From Pieris napi (Eukaryota; Arthropoda; Insecta; Lepidoptera; Pieridae), in assembly GCF_905475465.1 (NCBI RefSeq), contig NC_062238.1, positions 8,350,501-8,414,500 on the forward strand: a stretch of DNA of 64,000 bases, written 5' to 3'. This document shows positions 10,840 through 22,281 of the stretch, piece after piece. The notes below the pieces were generated by a model. That model was given only the letters and a program-made list of their open reading frames with translations, ran no database searches and was not told where the DNA came from. Numbering within the stretch: position 1 is the first letter of the stretch; each line of letters opens with the position of its first letter. A program made the position numbers and the translations under genes.

Positions 10840-12627
10840 TTAATACCGCGCAAAGCAGGAAATATTACAAATAATTCAATAAAAAACTTTGAAACGGGTG
10901 CTAAATTGTTTGTAGTTTATTGTAGTGACAAAAAAAATTTTTTTTTACCCCACTTTATTAAAAACTACGGAATAAATGCTAAAATAACGGAACTATGCAA
11001 AAAAAAAGACACCGACTCAAAAACTATAAACGATGCTCATAAATGTAGTATACTTTATTTTTTTGTAGTATCATTAATTGCGCCGAAAAAATAATTAATA
11101 CCGCGCAAAGCAGGAAATATTACAAATAATTCAATAAAAAACTTTGAAACGGGTGCTAAATTGTTTGTAGTTTATTGTAGTGACAAAAAAAAAAAATTTT
11201 TACCCCACTTTATTAAAACCTACGGAATAAATGCTAAAATAACGGAACTATGCAAAAAAAAAAGACACCGACTCAAAAACTATAAACGATGCTCATAAAT
11301 GTAGTATACTTTTTTTTTTTTGTAGTATCATTAATTGCGCCGAAAAAATAATTAATACCGCGCAAAGCAGGAAATATTACAAATAATTCAATAAAAAACT
11401 TTGAAACGGGTGCTAAATTGTTTGTAGTTTATTGTAGTGACAAAAAAAAATTTTTTTTACCCCACTTTATTAAAAACTACGGAATAAATGCTAAAATAAC
11501 GGAACTATGCAAAAAAAAAGACACCGACTCAAAAACTATAAACGATGCTCATAAATGTAGTATACTTTATTTTTTTGTAGTATCATTAATTGCGCCGAAA
11601 AAATAATTAATACCGCGCAAAGCAGGAAATATTACAAATAATTCAATAAAAAACTTTGAAACGAGTGCTAAATTGTTTGTACTTTATTGTAGTGACAAAA
11701 ACAAAATTTTTTTACCCCACTTTATTAAAAACTACGGAATAAATGCTAAAATAACGGAACTATGCAAAAAAAAAGACACAGACTCAAAAACTATAAACGA
11801 TGCTCATAAATGTAGTATACTTTATTTTTTTGTAGTATCATTAATTGCGCCGAAAAAATAATTAATACCGCGCAAAGCAGGAAATATTACAAATAATTCA
11901 ATAAAAAACTTTGAAACGGGTGCTAAATTGTTTGTAGTTTATTGTAATGACAAAAAAAAATTTTTTTACCCCACTTTATTAAAAACTACGGAATAAATGC
12001 TAAAATAACGGAACTATGCAAAAATAAGACACCGACTCAAAAACTATAAACGATGCTCATAAATGTAGTATACTTTATTTTTTTGTAGTATCATTAATTG
12101 CGCCGAAAAAATAATTAATACCGCGCAAAGCAGGAAATATTACAAATAATTCAATAAAAAACTTTGAAACGGGTGCTAAATTGTTTGTAGTTTATTGTAG
12201 TGACAAAAAAAAAATTTTTTTACCCCACTTTATTAAAAACTACGGAATAAATGCTAAAATAACGGAACTATGCAAAAAAAAAGACACCGACTCAAAAACT
12301 ATAAACGATGCTCATAAATGTAGTATACTTTATTTTTTTGTAGTATCATTAATTGCGCCGAAAAAATAATTAATACCGCGCAAAGCAGGAAATATTACAA
12401 ATAATTCAATAAAAAACTTTGAAACGGGTGCTAAATTGTTTGTAGTTTATTGTAGTGACAAAAAAAAAATTTTTTTACCCCACTTTATTAAAAACTACGG
12501 AATAAATGCTAAAATAACGGAACTATGCAAAAAAAAAGACACCGACTCAAAAACTATAAACGATGCTCATAAATGTAGTATACTTGATTTTTTTGTAGTG
12601 TCATTAATTGCGCCGAAAAAATAATTA
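10840..12627 (+). repeat. Tandem array in the left foldback arm (seven ~255-bp units)
   Basis: The marker ATTGCGCCGAAAAAATAATT recurs with its unit ends at about 10839, 11094, 11350, 11606, 11861, 12116, 12369 and 12624, giving spacings of 253-256 bases. Units differ mostly in A- and T-run lengths and a few substitutions, so they have been homogenised recently. A 62-codon frame recurs in most units, but it opens with TTG and is broken by run-length changes in two. Confidence 0.95.
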
Positions 12628-12870
12628 ATGTTGTTAATAAATTTTTCAACACTTAAGATTAATAAGCATTCTTTAAAATATCTTGTAATTATCGCATGTG
12701 CTCTGAAAAGTAAAAATTTCAAGCAACTAATGTTATTTTAATACAAATCAAAGATTTTTTTTGCGGAAGTGGTACAATTAAATTGCGTGAATAGAATTGA
12801 TTTCTTTGACTAAAAAAGTTTTAAGCATAACGACCAATATAATAATTTCACTTGATTTCGTATATTTTTG

Positions 12871-13620
12871 TTAGTTTTTCATAACTCTGTTATTTTAGAA
12901 TTTATCCCGTAGTCCTTAAATAAAGTGGAGTAAAAAAAATGTTTTTTTGTCACTACAATAAACTACAAACAATTTAGCACCCGTTCCAAAGTTTTTTATT
13001 GAATTATTTGTAATATTTCCTGCTTTGCGCGGTATTAATTATTTTTTCGGCGCAATTAATGATACTACAAAAAAATAAAGTATACTACATTTATGAGCAT
13101 CGTTTATAGTTTTTGAGTCGGTGTCTTTTTTTTTGCATAGTTCCGTTATTTTAGCATTTATTCCGTAGTTTTTAATAAAGTGGGGTAAAAAAAATTTTTT
13201 TTTGTCACTACAATAAACTACAAACAATTTAGCACCCGTTTCAAAGTTTTTTATTGAATTATTTGTAATATTTCCTGCTTTGCGCGGTATTAATTATTTT
13301 TTCGGCGCAATTAATGATACTACAAAAAAATAAAGTATACTACATTTATGAGCATCGTTTATAGTTTTTGAGTCGGTGTCTTTTTTTTTGCATAGTTCCG
13401 TTATTTTAGCATTTATTCCGTAGTTTTTAATAAAGTGGGGTAAAAAAAATTTTTTTTTTGTCACTACAATAAACTACAAACAATTTAGCACCCGTTTCAA
13501 AGTTTTTTATTGAATTATTTGTAATATTTCCTGCTTTGCGCGGTATTAATTATTTTTTCGGCGCAATTAATGATACTACAAAAAAATAAAGTTTACTACA
13601 TTCACTAGCATCGTTTGTAG
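12871..13620 (-). repeat. Tandem array in the right foldback arm (two units plus a diverged one)
   Basis: The inverted marker TTATTTTTTCGGCGCAATTA occurs at 13039, 13294 and 13550, again 255-256 bases apart. The innermost unit (about 12871-13038) is clearly more diverged (TCATAACTCTGTTATTTTAG against CATAGTTCCGTTATTTTAGC), so the edge of the array has escaped homogenisation. Confidence 0.9.
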
Positions 13621-13689
13621 ATAAAAGTAAATTTAGAAAAATCAAGTTTTTTCTAAAGCGGGTTCCAGCTTGATGGAGCTCTAGAAGTG

Positions 13690-14379
13690 CCTTAGTTTTG
13701 ATGATTTGACTTGCCTTGACTTTGACTACTGCTACAAATTGAGTTAAATTTAAAATATACCACGTTTATACAATACCAGATAACTCAGGCTTCTAATTTT
13801 ATGCACAACGAAGTTATAGGGTGTCGAAAATGGCCAAAACCGTTCCGAGAAAAGTATGGTACGGCCGTGCCGCTTTTTGATTGATTTGGCAGATGACTAG
13901 AATATAAGGTTAACAGCAAATATTAGAATTATATTAAATTAATTAAAAAGACCCAACACACAGTTACTATAAGTTTAAGTTCAATTAAATTGAGAAAATC
14001 ATCTAAATGAAGGAGAGATCGATATTTATTTTATTTAAAATCGTTGTATTTTATATGAAGAAATAAACGCTTAAATAAAATAAAAAAAACTATACAAAAA
14101 GCTAAGCTCAATCACCATAAAGATGTCCTTAAAAGGCTGTGTTATAAGGCTGCTACTATCTTATAAATACTTTTAGAATCTAAAACAGCATATTATTGTT
14201 TTTAAACTTATTTTTTTACTGCACAGAAGCTACATAAACTTGATAGAAAAAAGTACGTTGTGCAACGGTTGATTTAATTAATTATCGTACTCTTCGTCGT
14301 ACGTATCGGGACCAAATCTACGAGGTATTAGAGAAGGTACAAGTTAAAAGTACCCATAACCCACGAGCATGGTGAATGT
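13690..14379. other. Unassigned AT-rich sequence
   Basis: Nothing recognised. Confidence 0.5.
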
Positions 14380-14481
14380 TATGAAAGTGGATGAAGCAAG
14401 AGAGGTATGTGAGGAGCGCAACTGGAGATCTATAGTCTGTGTTCTCCGTTCGGGAAAAAGGCGTGAAGATACAAATAAATA
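14380..14481 (+). pseudogene. Possible LINE polyprotein C-terminal remnant
   Basis: One frame reads VMKVDEAREVCEERNWRSIV followed by VLRSGKRREDTNK and a stop. A Cys-x-x-Arg-Asn/Asp-x-Trp-Arg pattern near the end is common at the C terminus of some insect LINE ORF2 proteins. The match is short and could be chance. Confidence 0.25.
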
Positions 14482-14824
14482 AAAAATACTGAACATTTGT
14501 AATAACATTTATCTCTCAATTTATGTTGAATTAATCAGTATTGAAATTTTGAAGAAAAAGTCCGTGATTTACTTATGAATTTACTTAGTTCATAACAGAT
14601 TAGAAATCTCCTGGCATATAGCAAGCATTAATCTGTGTCGGAGTGTCGGCACTTAGTTGCTAATGTATGTTGCACCTGCCGCGAGCTTTTTATCTCGCCT
14701 TAAGTGCTTTCTGTTTTTTAATTTTTAATTATGTTGTCAGTAACTTACATAATACATTGCCATATGTATTACAGCACTATTTTATCTGAAGGGTTTCGAT
14801 ACCAGTTTTCTGCTGCGTAATTTA

Positions 14825-14945
14825 TTTTTTTTATTTATTCACACTTCGTTACATTTATTTATACAATCAAAAATAACATAACACAATTTACAAGGGATGC
14901 AACGGGCGACTGCTATCACGCGATCTCTTCCAGGCAACCCTAGTA
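14825..14945 (-). mobile_element. LINE 3' tail, family E, copy 1
   Basis: On the minus strand it reads GGTTGCCTGGAAGAGATCGC, a GCGTGATAGCAGTCGCCCG stretch and then a T-rich, ATAAATAAATGTAACGAAG ending. The same start is at 54219 on the plus strand. This block is familiar as the 3' untranslated end of an abundant insect LINE; the clade is not assigned here. Confidence 0.6.
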
Positions 14946-15177
14946 AGGGAAAGAACAGAAAAAAAAATATGATGGGTAAAGCAATTAAAAATAACAAATC
15001 GATATTATAGATAAAAGGTAATAAATGTTTTTAAATAATTTTATTTTGAATATTTTAGTAATTAAAGACTTCTTAATTTAATAACGATTTCTGATTAGAA
15101 TCTAGTTTTATGTTTTTATAGTCAATTGGAATTGAGATTTTTTTTTCAGGAAATAATTTATTTTAAGTGTGTATCAC

Positions 15178-15195
15178 TGTGTGTGTGTGTGTGTG
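15178..15195. repeat. (TG)9 microsatellite
   Basis: Nine uninterrupted TG dinucleotides. Confidence 0.95.
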
Positions 15196-15230
15196 CTTTT
15201 CATGGTAACGCACTCGCAAGACCTCTGTCA

Positions 15231-15262
15231 TTAAAACTGTCCATACCGATGGACAGTTTTAA
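15231..15262. repeat. Short perfect hairpin
   Basis: TTAAAACTGTCCAT and its complement ATGGACAGTTTTAA are separated by ACCG, giving a 14-bp stem with a 4-base loop. Possibly the remains of a small MITE. Confidence 0.8.
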
Positions 15263-15305
15263 TACCTACTAACAGCTACCGAGCTGTATCAATCACAAAC
15301 AGGTG

Positions 15306-16743
15306 TAGACCAGTGCAGATAGCCTTTAAAATAAATAAAAAGTGAAAAAAATTACAGTAGGATGAAACCCATTAGAAAAGGAGGGGAATATGATCAAAAT
15401 GAAAGGAAAAATAAATTACGGTCGATCTGAGGTCGGGAAGGGGTAGGGGGGGGAGGTTTAAGGGTAAAAAACGGTTTATCTCGATTTCCGGCAAAACTAA
15501 AAGTCCTATCGAAGAAAGTTAAATGGCAAAGTTGTAGGTAATAAAAAGATCTAAAACTTTTGTATTCACACATTTTTCACATCACCTGAAAATTTATGTG
15601 AAAAATTCAAAAAACCAAGTTTTTGGTTTTTTATTTTTATCTTTAACAAAAATATTTTTTATTTAACGAAATTTGGTAAAAACTTACCTTTCTATGTCCC
15701 AAATACACTGTAATTTATTTGATTAAAAATATTTATTTGTTCACCTTATTTTGTATTAATATCGAAAAAACAGTCTAATATTCAATCGAAAATTCTGACG
15801 TCAAAATTTAAGCTTTTTTCAAAAAGTTGGTGTGCTTTCAGTTCCTTGAAATCTCTACTTTCCTATGGTAAAAAAATATATATATGTTACCATACTAAAT
15901 CTTCTCAGAAAACGCAAAAAATCGTATGCAGTAACGCCCAGACCTGTCATCCACTTCCTTACTTCTCTATGAAATACGAAAATTTTAGCCCATCTAAAGG
16001 CTAATTTTTTTTTTAGGTCACTCAGGCATATATAAGTTATCTTAAAATAGTAATAAATAGGCATCTGATTATAATTTAAAGAAGATTCATAGAGAAGTAG
16101 GGAAGGGGATGACGGGTCTGGGCGTTACTGCATACGATTTTTTGCATTTTCTGAGAAGATTTACTATGGTAATATATATATATTTTTTTACCATAGGAAA
16201 GTAGAGATTTCAACGAACTGAAAGCACACCAACTTTTTGAAAAAAGCTGAAATTTTGACGTCAGAATTTTCGATTGAAAATTAGGGTGTTTTTTCGATAT
16301 TAATTCAAAATAAGGTGAAAAAATAAATATTTTTAATCAAATAAATTACAGTGTATTTGGGACAGAGAAAGGTAAGTTTTCACCAAATTTCGTTAAAAAA
16401 AAAATATTTTTGTAAAAGATAAAAATTAAAAACAAAAAACTTGTTTTTTTGAATTTTTCACATAAATTTTGAGGTTATGTGAAAAATGTGTGAATACAAA
16501 AGTTTTAGATCTTTTTATTACCTACAACTTTGCCATTTAACTTTCTTCGATAGGACTTTTAGTTTTGCCGGAAATCGAGATAAACCGTTTTTTACCCTTA
16601 AACCTTCCCCCCCTACCCCTTCCCGACCTCAGATCGACCGTAATTTATTTTTCCTTTCATTTTAATCATATTCCCCTCCTTTTCTAATGGGTTTCATCCT
16701 ACTGTAATTTTTTTTGGTTTCAAAAATTATCGGCACTGGTCTA
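15306..16743. mobile_element. Long palindromic (foldback) element, 1.4 kb
   Basis: Ends TAGACCAGTGC and GCACTGGTCTA are inverted, and the arms (about 15340-15985 and 16090-16715) are complementary along more than 600 bases, including TACGGTCGATCTGAGGTCGG and CAAAATTCTGACGTC-type blocks. Scattered mismatches show it is not freshly made. The centre of about 100 bases is unpaired. A GTG triplet flanks both ends (15303-15305, 16744-16746) and may be a 3-bp target duplication or chance. No coding sequence, and no tandem units, unlike the element at 10709. Confidence 0.85.
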
Positions 16744-18114
16744 GTGAGCCTCCGGCCCGTTTGTTTGTTCTAATAAAAAAACGATCTGTTAACTGTTTTT
16801 GAAAATGTTAGGTATCAATTACGAGGCTTAGGAATTAATTTTGGATTGACGTGTTCAAAAGATGTAAAATCATTTAAAAAAAATACACCTATTACTTTTT
16901 TCTTTCATCAAGATTTCAAAAAGATCCTATCTTATTAGGAGAGTGTTATAAGCAATTATGACACTCCTAATAAGAAGAAGAAAAAGAAAGTATTGTCTAA
17001 GAGCAAATTTACCTTAAAACCGTCTTTATGGTAAACCAAAAATATGATCATATAATTAAATTAGAAGACTAATAGTATAAACACTCACACAAAGAATTTA
17101 TTAAGTTACTAATAACTTGACATTGCCTAGGACAGATCAGTCTCGCGCTGTCAACGATTACTAAAAAGCTTACTAGCGTCGTGTTTGTAAAAAAATGTAA
17201 ACCCCGTTTATATCCACTACAGAAGTTTTTTTTTTTTAATTATTTATAGTAATTTGAATAAATCCAATATACCAAAGTTCAATTATATCTTAGCTCCTAG
17301 ACTACAACCAAAATGACGTGTATTACAGAGGACGCCCTTTGATTAACTAACCACATATTTCCTATCAGCATCGGGGTCGTGAGTTCGATTCCAGTCACGT
17401 ATACAATTTCCTAATGTGTCCGGCGAGCATCCAACGGTACGAATAAAATTGTTGAATGCTTTCGTATTTTGACGGTATTTTGGAAACGTATTCAATAATA
17501 CGACGAAATGAAATTTTGTTCTTATACTAACTAATAATATAACTTTAAAATAAATTAACGTTTACAAACATTATTTAACTCGGACTTACCAGGAGATAAG
17601 AATTCTAAGAGATTATTCAAGTACATTTTAATCTAGGATTGTCTAGTCAACGCAAAGTATGCAAAACGTAAAGTATTTTTCATAAAATCCTTATGAGAAA
17701 ATGCCTTTAAAAGTAATAAATTAACTATGAAAACTAATATTTTGTTAGTGTATGTAAAGGTAAAGGTTCCCCATTTTCCAATTTCAGACATTCAAAACAG
17801 TATGCTAATTTTATGACCCCAACAATTTTACTAAAACTTAGATCTAAACAAACATATTTCAAGTCGAGACAATAAAACGAATCTGCTTTACGAGTTTGTG
17901 GGAGTGTCGTTTGAATTTATGTTTGAAATTTTTCATTCTCTATTTTCTTGTTACACATATGACCGGACGTGATTGTAGTTTAAAACGCTTCTATTTGTAT
18001 CTGTGGTATTCTGTTGTTTATAGAGAAACATACAAGTTAAGAGATGGATAGTGACTTCGTTAAAGAACAATAGCGCTACCCTCAGGATTTTGTATGTCAT
18101 CTTCTATTAAAAAA
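16744..18114. other. Unassigned sequence with one bulged hairpin
   Basis: CTTATTAGGAG (16931) and CTCCTAATAAG (16964-16974) form an 11-bp stem. A GAGTTCGATTCCAG segment at about 17380 looks like a tRNA T-arm, but no cloverleaf surrounds it. Nothing else is seen. Confidence 0.45.
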
Positions 18115-18160
18115 AGGGTGCGTGTACTTATGTACGCGCGTAAGAAGTTATACTTGATAC
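18115..18160. repeat. Family G end fragment
   Basis: GGGTGCGTGTACTTATGTAC with GTAAGAAGTTATACTT matches, inverted, the 51100-51150 fragment and the end of complete family G copies. A second fragment (CGCCTAAAGAAGTATAACTT) is at about 18375-18400. Confidence 0.55.
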
Positions 18161-18410
18161 ATGCAAATAATTAATTACAATTAAATAATCTAAGACTGGA
18201 AAAGGAGTCATTATAGTCAATAAAGTTCAGTTTACATTTGAAAAATTAAATAAATAAATATTTATTATTATTCTCTCGATGCCGTAGCATCTTCCGTGGG
18301 CAACTTCATTCTGATAATTTTGTGTCACGGTGCGCGCGCATCGTAAAATTTCACTCTCATCAATTTTTCATAACGCGCCTAAAGAAGTATAACTTCAAAA
18401 AGATTTTTCA

Positions 18411-19600
18411 TTGTATGTATGTGATTGTTAAAATTGGATATTTGAAGATGGTTTTTTAGATAGCACGGGCAAACGAATTGAAGTCTCACGGGAAATTATA
18501 TTTATGTTTCCAAGCGTATATGCTACGTTCCTTAAGTTTGTTTGCCAATAAAGATATCGGAAACTAAAAGCCATATCGTGATAAACTTTAAATCTAAATA
18601 ATTTAAATTGATTGAAAGATCTTGATTTAAATCCTAACATAAGGTACAGTCCAAATTAGCTAGTAATATCCGATATTTAAAAGTACTTTGAATAATAGAG
18701 GAATAACAAATCAACCTTGCCGTTCGTTTAGATCTCAGACGTCGTGGTTTTCTTATAATATTTTTCTTTTTCATATAAACATACAAATTGCGCACATATA
18801 ATAATTCATAGCCGAAGTTCAAATGCACCCAGGGATGCGAGTCGCATCTAGCAAGCGCATTAGATCTTTAATAATATACTACATTATGTAACATTATTGC
18901 CATATTATATAAATTCCACTTTAATATAACATAACACGTTATTACTAACTGAATCAATAAAATATTTTTCTCTTCCAAATGACTTTCATAAAAGCTAATA
19001 CCCATGTTGGGCGTACTTTTATGACATTGACAGCTGTCAATCATGTTTCAATAACAATTATTTTTTCTTGTTTATAAAATTTCAGTTGAAAGTTATTCCT
19101 ATTTATTTCATTTGTGTTGACTGAAACTCAAATGTGTTGCTGAAATATGTATTTTAAGAAATAACATTTATGTCTTATTTTATTTGAAAACAATCACTTT
19201 TTTCTTATTTCTTTTATAAACCAAAAAAAAAAATCTTGGTATTTAAATTTAAATGACAGGCCACAACTAGCGTCTTTCCACAGACTAACAAACAAATTAA
19301 ATGAAACATTAGTTAACACATAATAGATAATTAATAATCTTAAGAATCTAAGAAAGATTTCTTTATAGTTCAAAAATTCCTTTTTCTTATAAACACAAAA
19401 TTACTGTGTCAAAAAGTGATAATCCATTTAAATAAAAATCTCTCGATAGGTGCCGATACTTCTAAGGACCATAAGTAATAAGTATCCCGGCATTCAGCTT
19501 GCATTTTGTTATTACATTACAGCTAGCATCTTTATAGTATGTGATGTTTAACTTGATTAAGTGAATAAATAAATAATATATTAATATATAAATATAATAT
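18411..19600. other. Unassigned AT-rich sequence with a 16-bp palindrome
   Basis: ATTGACAGCTGTCAAT (19026-19041) is a perfect palindrome; see findings. No gene is visible. Confidence 0.5.
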
Positions 19601-19884
19601 CAGTGACGCCACAACCTCTTTTGGTCTTGGCCTCAGATTCTGAATCTGTTTCATGATCATTTTTAAACCTAATAGGCAAGTAGGTGATCATCCTCCAGTG
19701 CCTGACACACGCCTTTGACTTTTTGGGTCTAAGACATGTCAGTTTCCTCACGATGTTTTCCTTCACCGTTCGAGCAAATGTTAAATGCGCACATAGAAAG
19801 AAAGTCCTTTGGTGCACAGCCGGGTCTCGAAACTACGACCTCGGGTATGAGAGTCGCACGCTGAAGCCACTAGGCCAACACTGC
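19601..19884 (-). mobile_element. tRNA-headed SINE, family C, copy 3
   Basis: Full-length on the minus strand, from AGCAGTGTTGGCCTAGTGGC to GAGGTTGTGGCGTCACTG. Frames seen on both strands inside it are by-products of the repeat. Confidence 0.9.
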
Positions 19885-20317
19885 TATATTAATATATCGT
19901 TGTACAAATTGATCAGATCGAAATCCTTAGTTGCATTTCTATGGTGTGTACATATAGTAATATTATGAAATTACATCAAGCGAGTAGCGGGCAGCGGCTC
20001 CGTTCACAAAGTAAACTCTCTCCTAATAACATTACTAACTTGTGACCCGATCTGATCCAGTAACAAGATATAAGTGGTAGGCGAAATAAATTATTTGGAA
20101 GCTTTTTAATTTGTTGAAATTTTCTTCTTATATGCGCATTTAATACTTGCACGTACATATTTGAATTCATCATCATCACAAAACACGCTATACGTTTTAA
20201 GCATACGGAGATCTTTTAAAACTTTGCTCGTGTTTGGGCCTTGCCTAAATAAGCCAGAAATCACAATATACACTATGAAATGTATGGCAATACATGAAAC
20301 ACCTTTCTGTTATAATG
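19885..20317. other. Unassigned sequence
   Basis: Nothing recognised. Confidence 0.5.
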
Positions 20318-20488
20318 TCAAAAGTCAAAGTCAAAAATCATTTTATATAGGTAACACAATGTACACTTATGAACGTCAAAAAAGAAATAAACATGAAATG
20401 CTTCTAATAGTACATTTATTACCAGTTCACAAATTAAGGCCGTAGGACGGAAGAGAAGAACTGGCAATAAACTCCCCGCCACTCTTTT
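20318..20488 (-). mobile_element. LINE-tail-like repeat, family A, copy 3
   Basis: Matches family A, with a (GTCAAA)-type tail at its left end and AACTGGCAATAAACTCCCCG at the right. Confidence 0.7.
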
Positions 20489-21182
20489 GATATGTAATGA
20501 AAAATGTATAAATATAAAAATGTGCGCGTTATTGCTAATATTATTTTCGACTTTCCAGTACTATACACCACGTACTTTTAGGTATACAGAGTCACTTTGG
20601 TGGTCACGAAACGTGTTACTATTGGGCACACAAAAACGTTACGGCCCGTTACATGCGGGGGGGGGGGGGGGGGAAGAATAATATCCAAAAATTGCGTGAC
20701 GTATTGCTTTAACGCTCCCTAACCAAAAAGTTAGTTATTATAATAATTTTAATCAGGACATTTGTTTATGTATATATCATATTATTTTAATATGTGAAAA
20801 TTCTGTAAAGTATAAAATAATAATTACACACGCAAGCTCATGCCTTGTACCACGATATCGACACCCAGGCGAGCCGCGCGTCCCTACACAACTTTCAAGA
20901 AAACTATTTAACTAAAAGGTACATCGTTTGAAAACATTTCCTTAGAGGAATTATTAACTACTTAGCACGAACTATGAGCTCTTTGACACAACGCCTTTAA
21001 CTTATTACTTAACTGGTATTTATAAACTTTGCCTTAATTTCTTAAAGAGCTGGGTAGACAGTAATTATACTGTAACCGGCAACTTCCTATGCTTTGATAG
21101 CTAATCCTTGTTGATCCTGTGTTTGCAAGGTCTAATCTATTTTAACTTTAAAATGTATCTTTACACGTAAATAATATTATAA
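20489..21182. other. Unassigned sequence with a 17-base G run
   Basis: G17 at 20657-20673 is the only striking feature. A run this long could form a quadruplex and is also prone to assembly error. Confidence 0.5.
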
Positions 21183-21600
21183 GTGTCTTGTTTGTAACGT
21201 GGAGGCACCACATCAAATGTAAAAAGCAGGAGCTACATCAGCCTTTACTGGATGCTAGGAAGAAACTCAAGACTTTCTCTAGATAACAAACTTCTTATAT
21301 ATAAAGTCATCCTAAAGCCCATTTGGACATAGACCATAGGTATGTCCAACTGTGGGGCAGCGCAAGTGATACCAACATAAATATCCTCCAGCGACAACAG
21401 AACAAGATCCTAAGAGCAGTTGCAAACGTACCATGGTACATAACCAACAACGAAGTTCACGAACACCTTAAAATGAGAACTATCAAAGAGGAAATTCGAA
21501 GCCTGGCAGATAAATGCAAAGAGCGGTTAAGCTGTCACCCGAATGAACTTGCCAACTCACCATTAAACAGTATGTGACCAAAACGTCACCATATTCTAGA
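21183..21600 (+). pseudogene. Jockey-type LINE reverse transcriptase, C-terminal remnant
   Basis: Three frames taken in turn give the usual order of the Jockey-clade ORF2 C-terminal region: WRHHIKCKKQELHQ near 21200, then WMLGRNSRLSLDNKLLIYKV ending ILKPIWT, then YVQLWGSASDTNINILQRQQ with NKILRAVANVPWYITNNEVH and LKMRTIKEEI. The order, the IYKVILKPIWT and LWGSAS blocks, and the PWYITN-x-x-VH-x-x-L block are typical of the family. At least two frameshifts and a stop (after PIWT) show it is dead. The N-terminal endonuclease and the catalytic FADD box are absent, so this is a 5'-truncated copy. It ends shortly after LANSPLNSM. Confidence 0.85.
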
Positions 21601-21789
21601 GCTAGAAGACCGGTAGTAGATCTAGACAGAAGATGAGTAGATGCTTCCAATGGAAAGTCACTCAACATGACAGCACCACAGAAAAAATTCGCTCATAGCC
21701 TTGGGGCTGATAGCAAATAACCGCAGAAAAAAAAAGTGTTTTGTTATTGGTGCGAATAAAAATCAAGTAGAGCTTTTAAGTCCAATAAC

Positions 21790-22040
21790 CTTTTAAGTGC
21801 GGGCCTCAGATTTCTGTATATGTTTCGTGATCATTTGTTTTTACTAGGGTACTAGGTGAAACCTTCTGTGCGTGAGACACGCCGATTATTTGTGGCTAAG
21901 GCATAACAGTTTCCAGACATTTTCCTTCGCCGTATGAGTGAATGTTAATTGCGCGTAGAAAAATAGTCCATTGGTGCACAGCCGGGGTTCGAACCTACAA
22001 CAGTGATGAGAGCTCGCTGAAGTCACTAGGCCTGCACTCC
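21790..22040 (-). mobile_element. tRNA-headed SINE, family C, copy 4 (diverged)
   Basis: CCGGGGTTCGAACC (complement of the B box) and GGGCCTCAGATTTCTGTATA identify it. It has several internal small deletions. Confidence 0.8.
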
Positions 22041-22281
22041 TCATATAGATACTACCATCTATTTAAAAAACGAAATTACTATTTGGATGAAAGTACTGAG
22101 ATATGTTACGACAGAGACAATTGCTATTGTTTTGAAGAATAAGAAGGAAGTCTACAACTATATTAAACTGGGATAATTTATATTATCCTTTCAATTGGTT
22201 CCTATTCAAATCTTGATTAAGTTTGAGTGACCCACATAAGCATCCATTTAAATGTATAATCAAACTATTATATTATACTAG

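Larger units (their letters stand above)
10709..13680. mobile_element. Foldback-type transposon with tandem-repeat arms and 9-bp target duplication
   Basis: Both ends read inward AGCTCCATCAAGCTGGAACC, and the element is flanked by perfect 9-bp direct repeats CTAGAAGTG (10700-10708 and 13681-13689). The arms are inverted copies of each other and consist mainly of about 255-bp tandem units: seven full intervals in the left arm (to about 12627), two plus a diverged innermost unit in the right arm (about 12871-13620). The outer 90-130 bases are unique to the ends. The loop (about 12628-12870) is AT-rich and encodes nothing recognisable. Long, internally repetitive inverted arms with a 9-bp duplication are the architecture of Drosophila FB elements, linked to the Mutator-like superfamily. 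That placement is an inference from structure, since no transposase is present. Confidence 0.9.

Noticed and set aside
10906..13227. Repeated 62-codon frames in the foldback arms (on plus and, inverted, on minus)
   Set aside because: They open with TTG, not ATG, are disrupted by A-run length changes in some units, and follow the 255-bp repeat exactly. They are a by-product of the tandem unit, not a gene family.
10709..13680. CRISPR-like array
   Set aside because: Units of 255 bp directly abutting, without short repeats and unique spacers, in a eukaryotic sequence.
17370..17405. tRNA-like T arm GAGTTCGATTCCAG
   Set aside because: No anticodon arm or acceptor stem can be paired around it.
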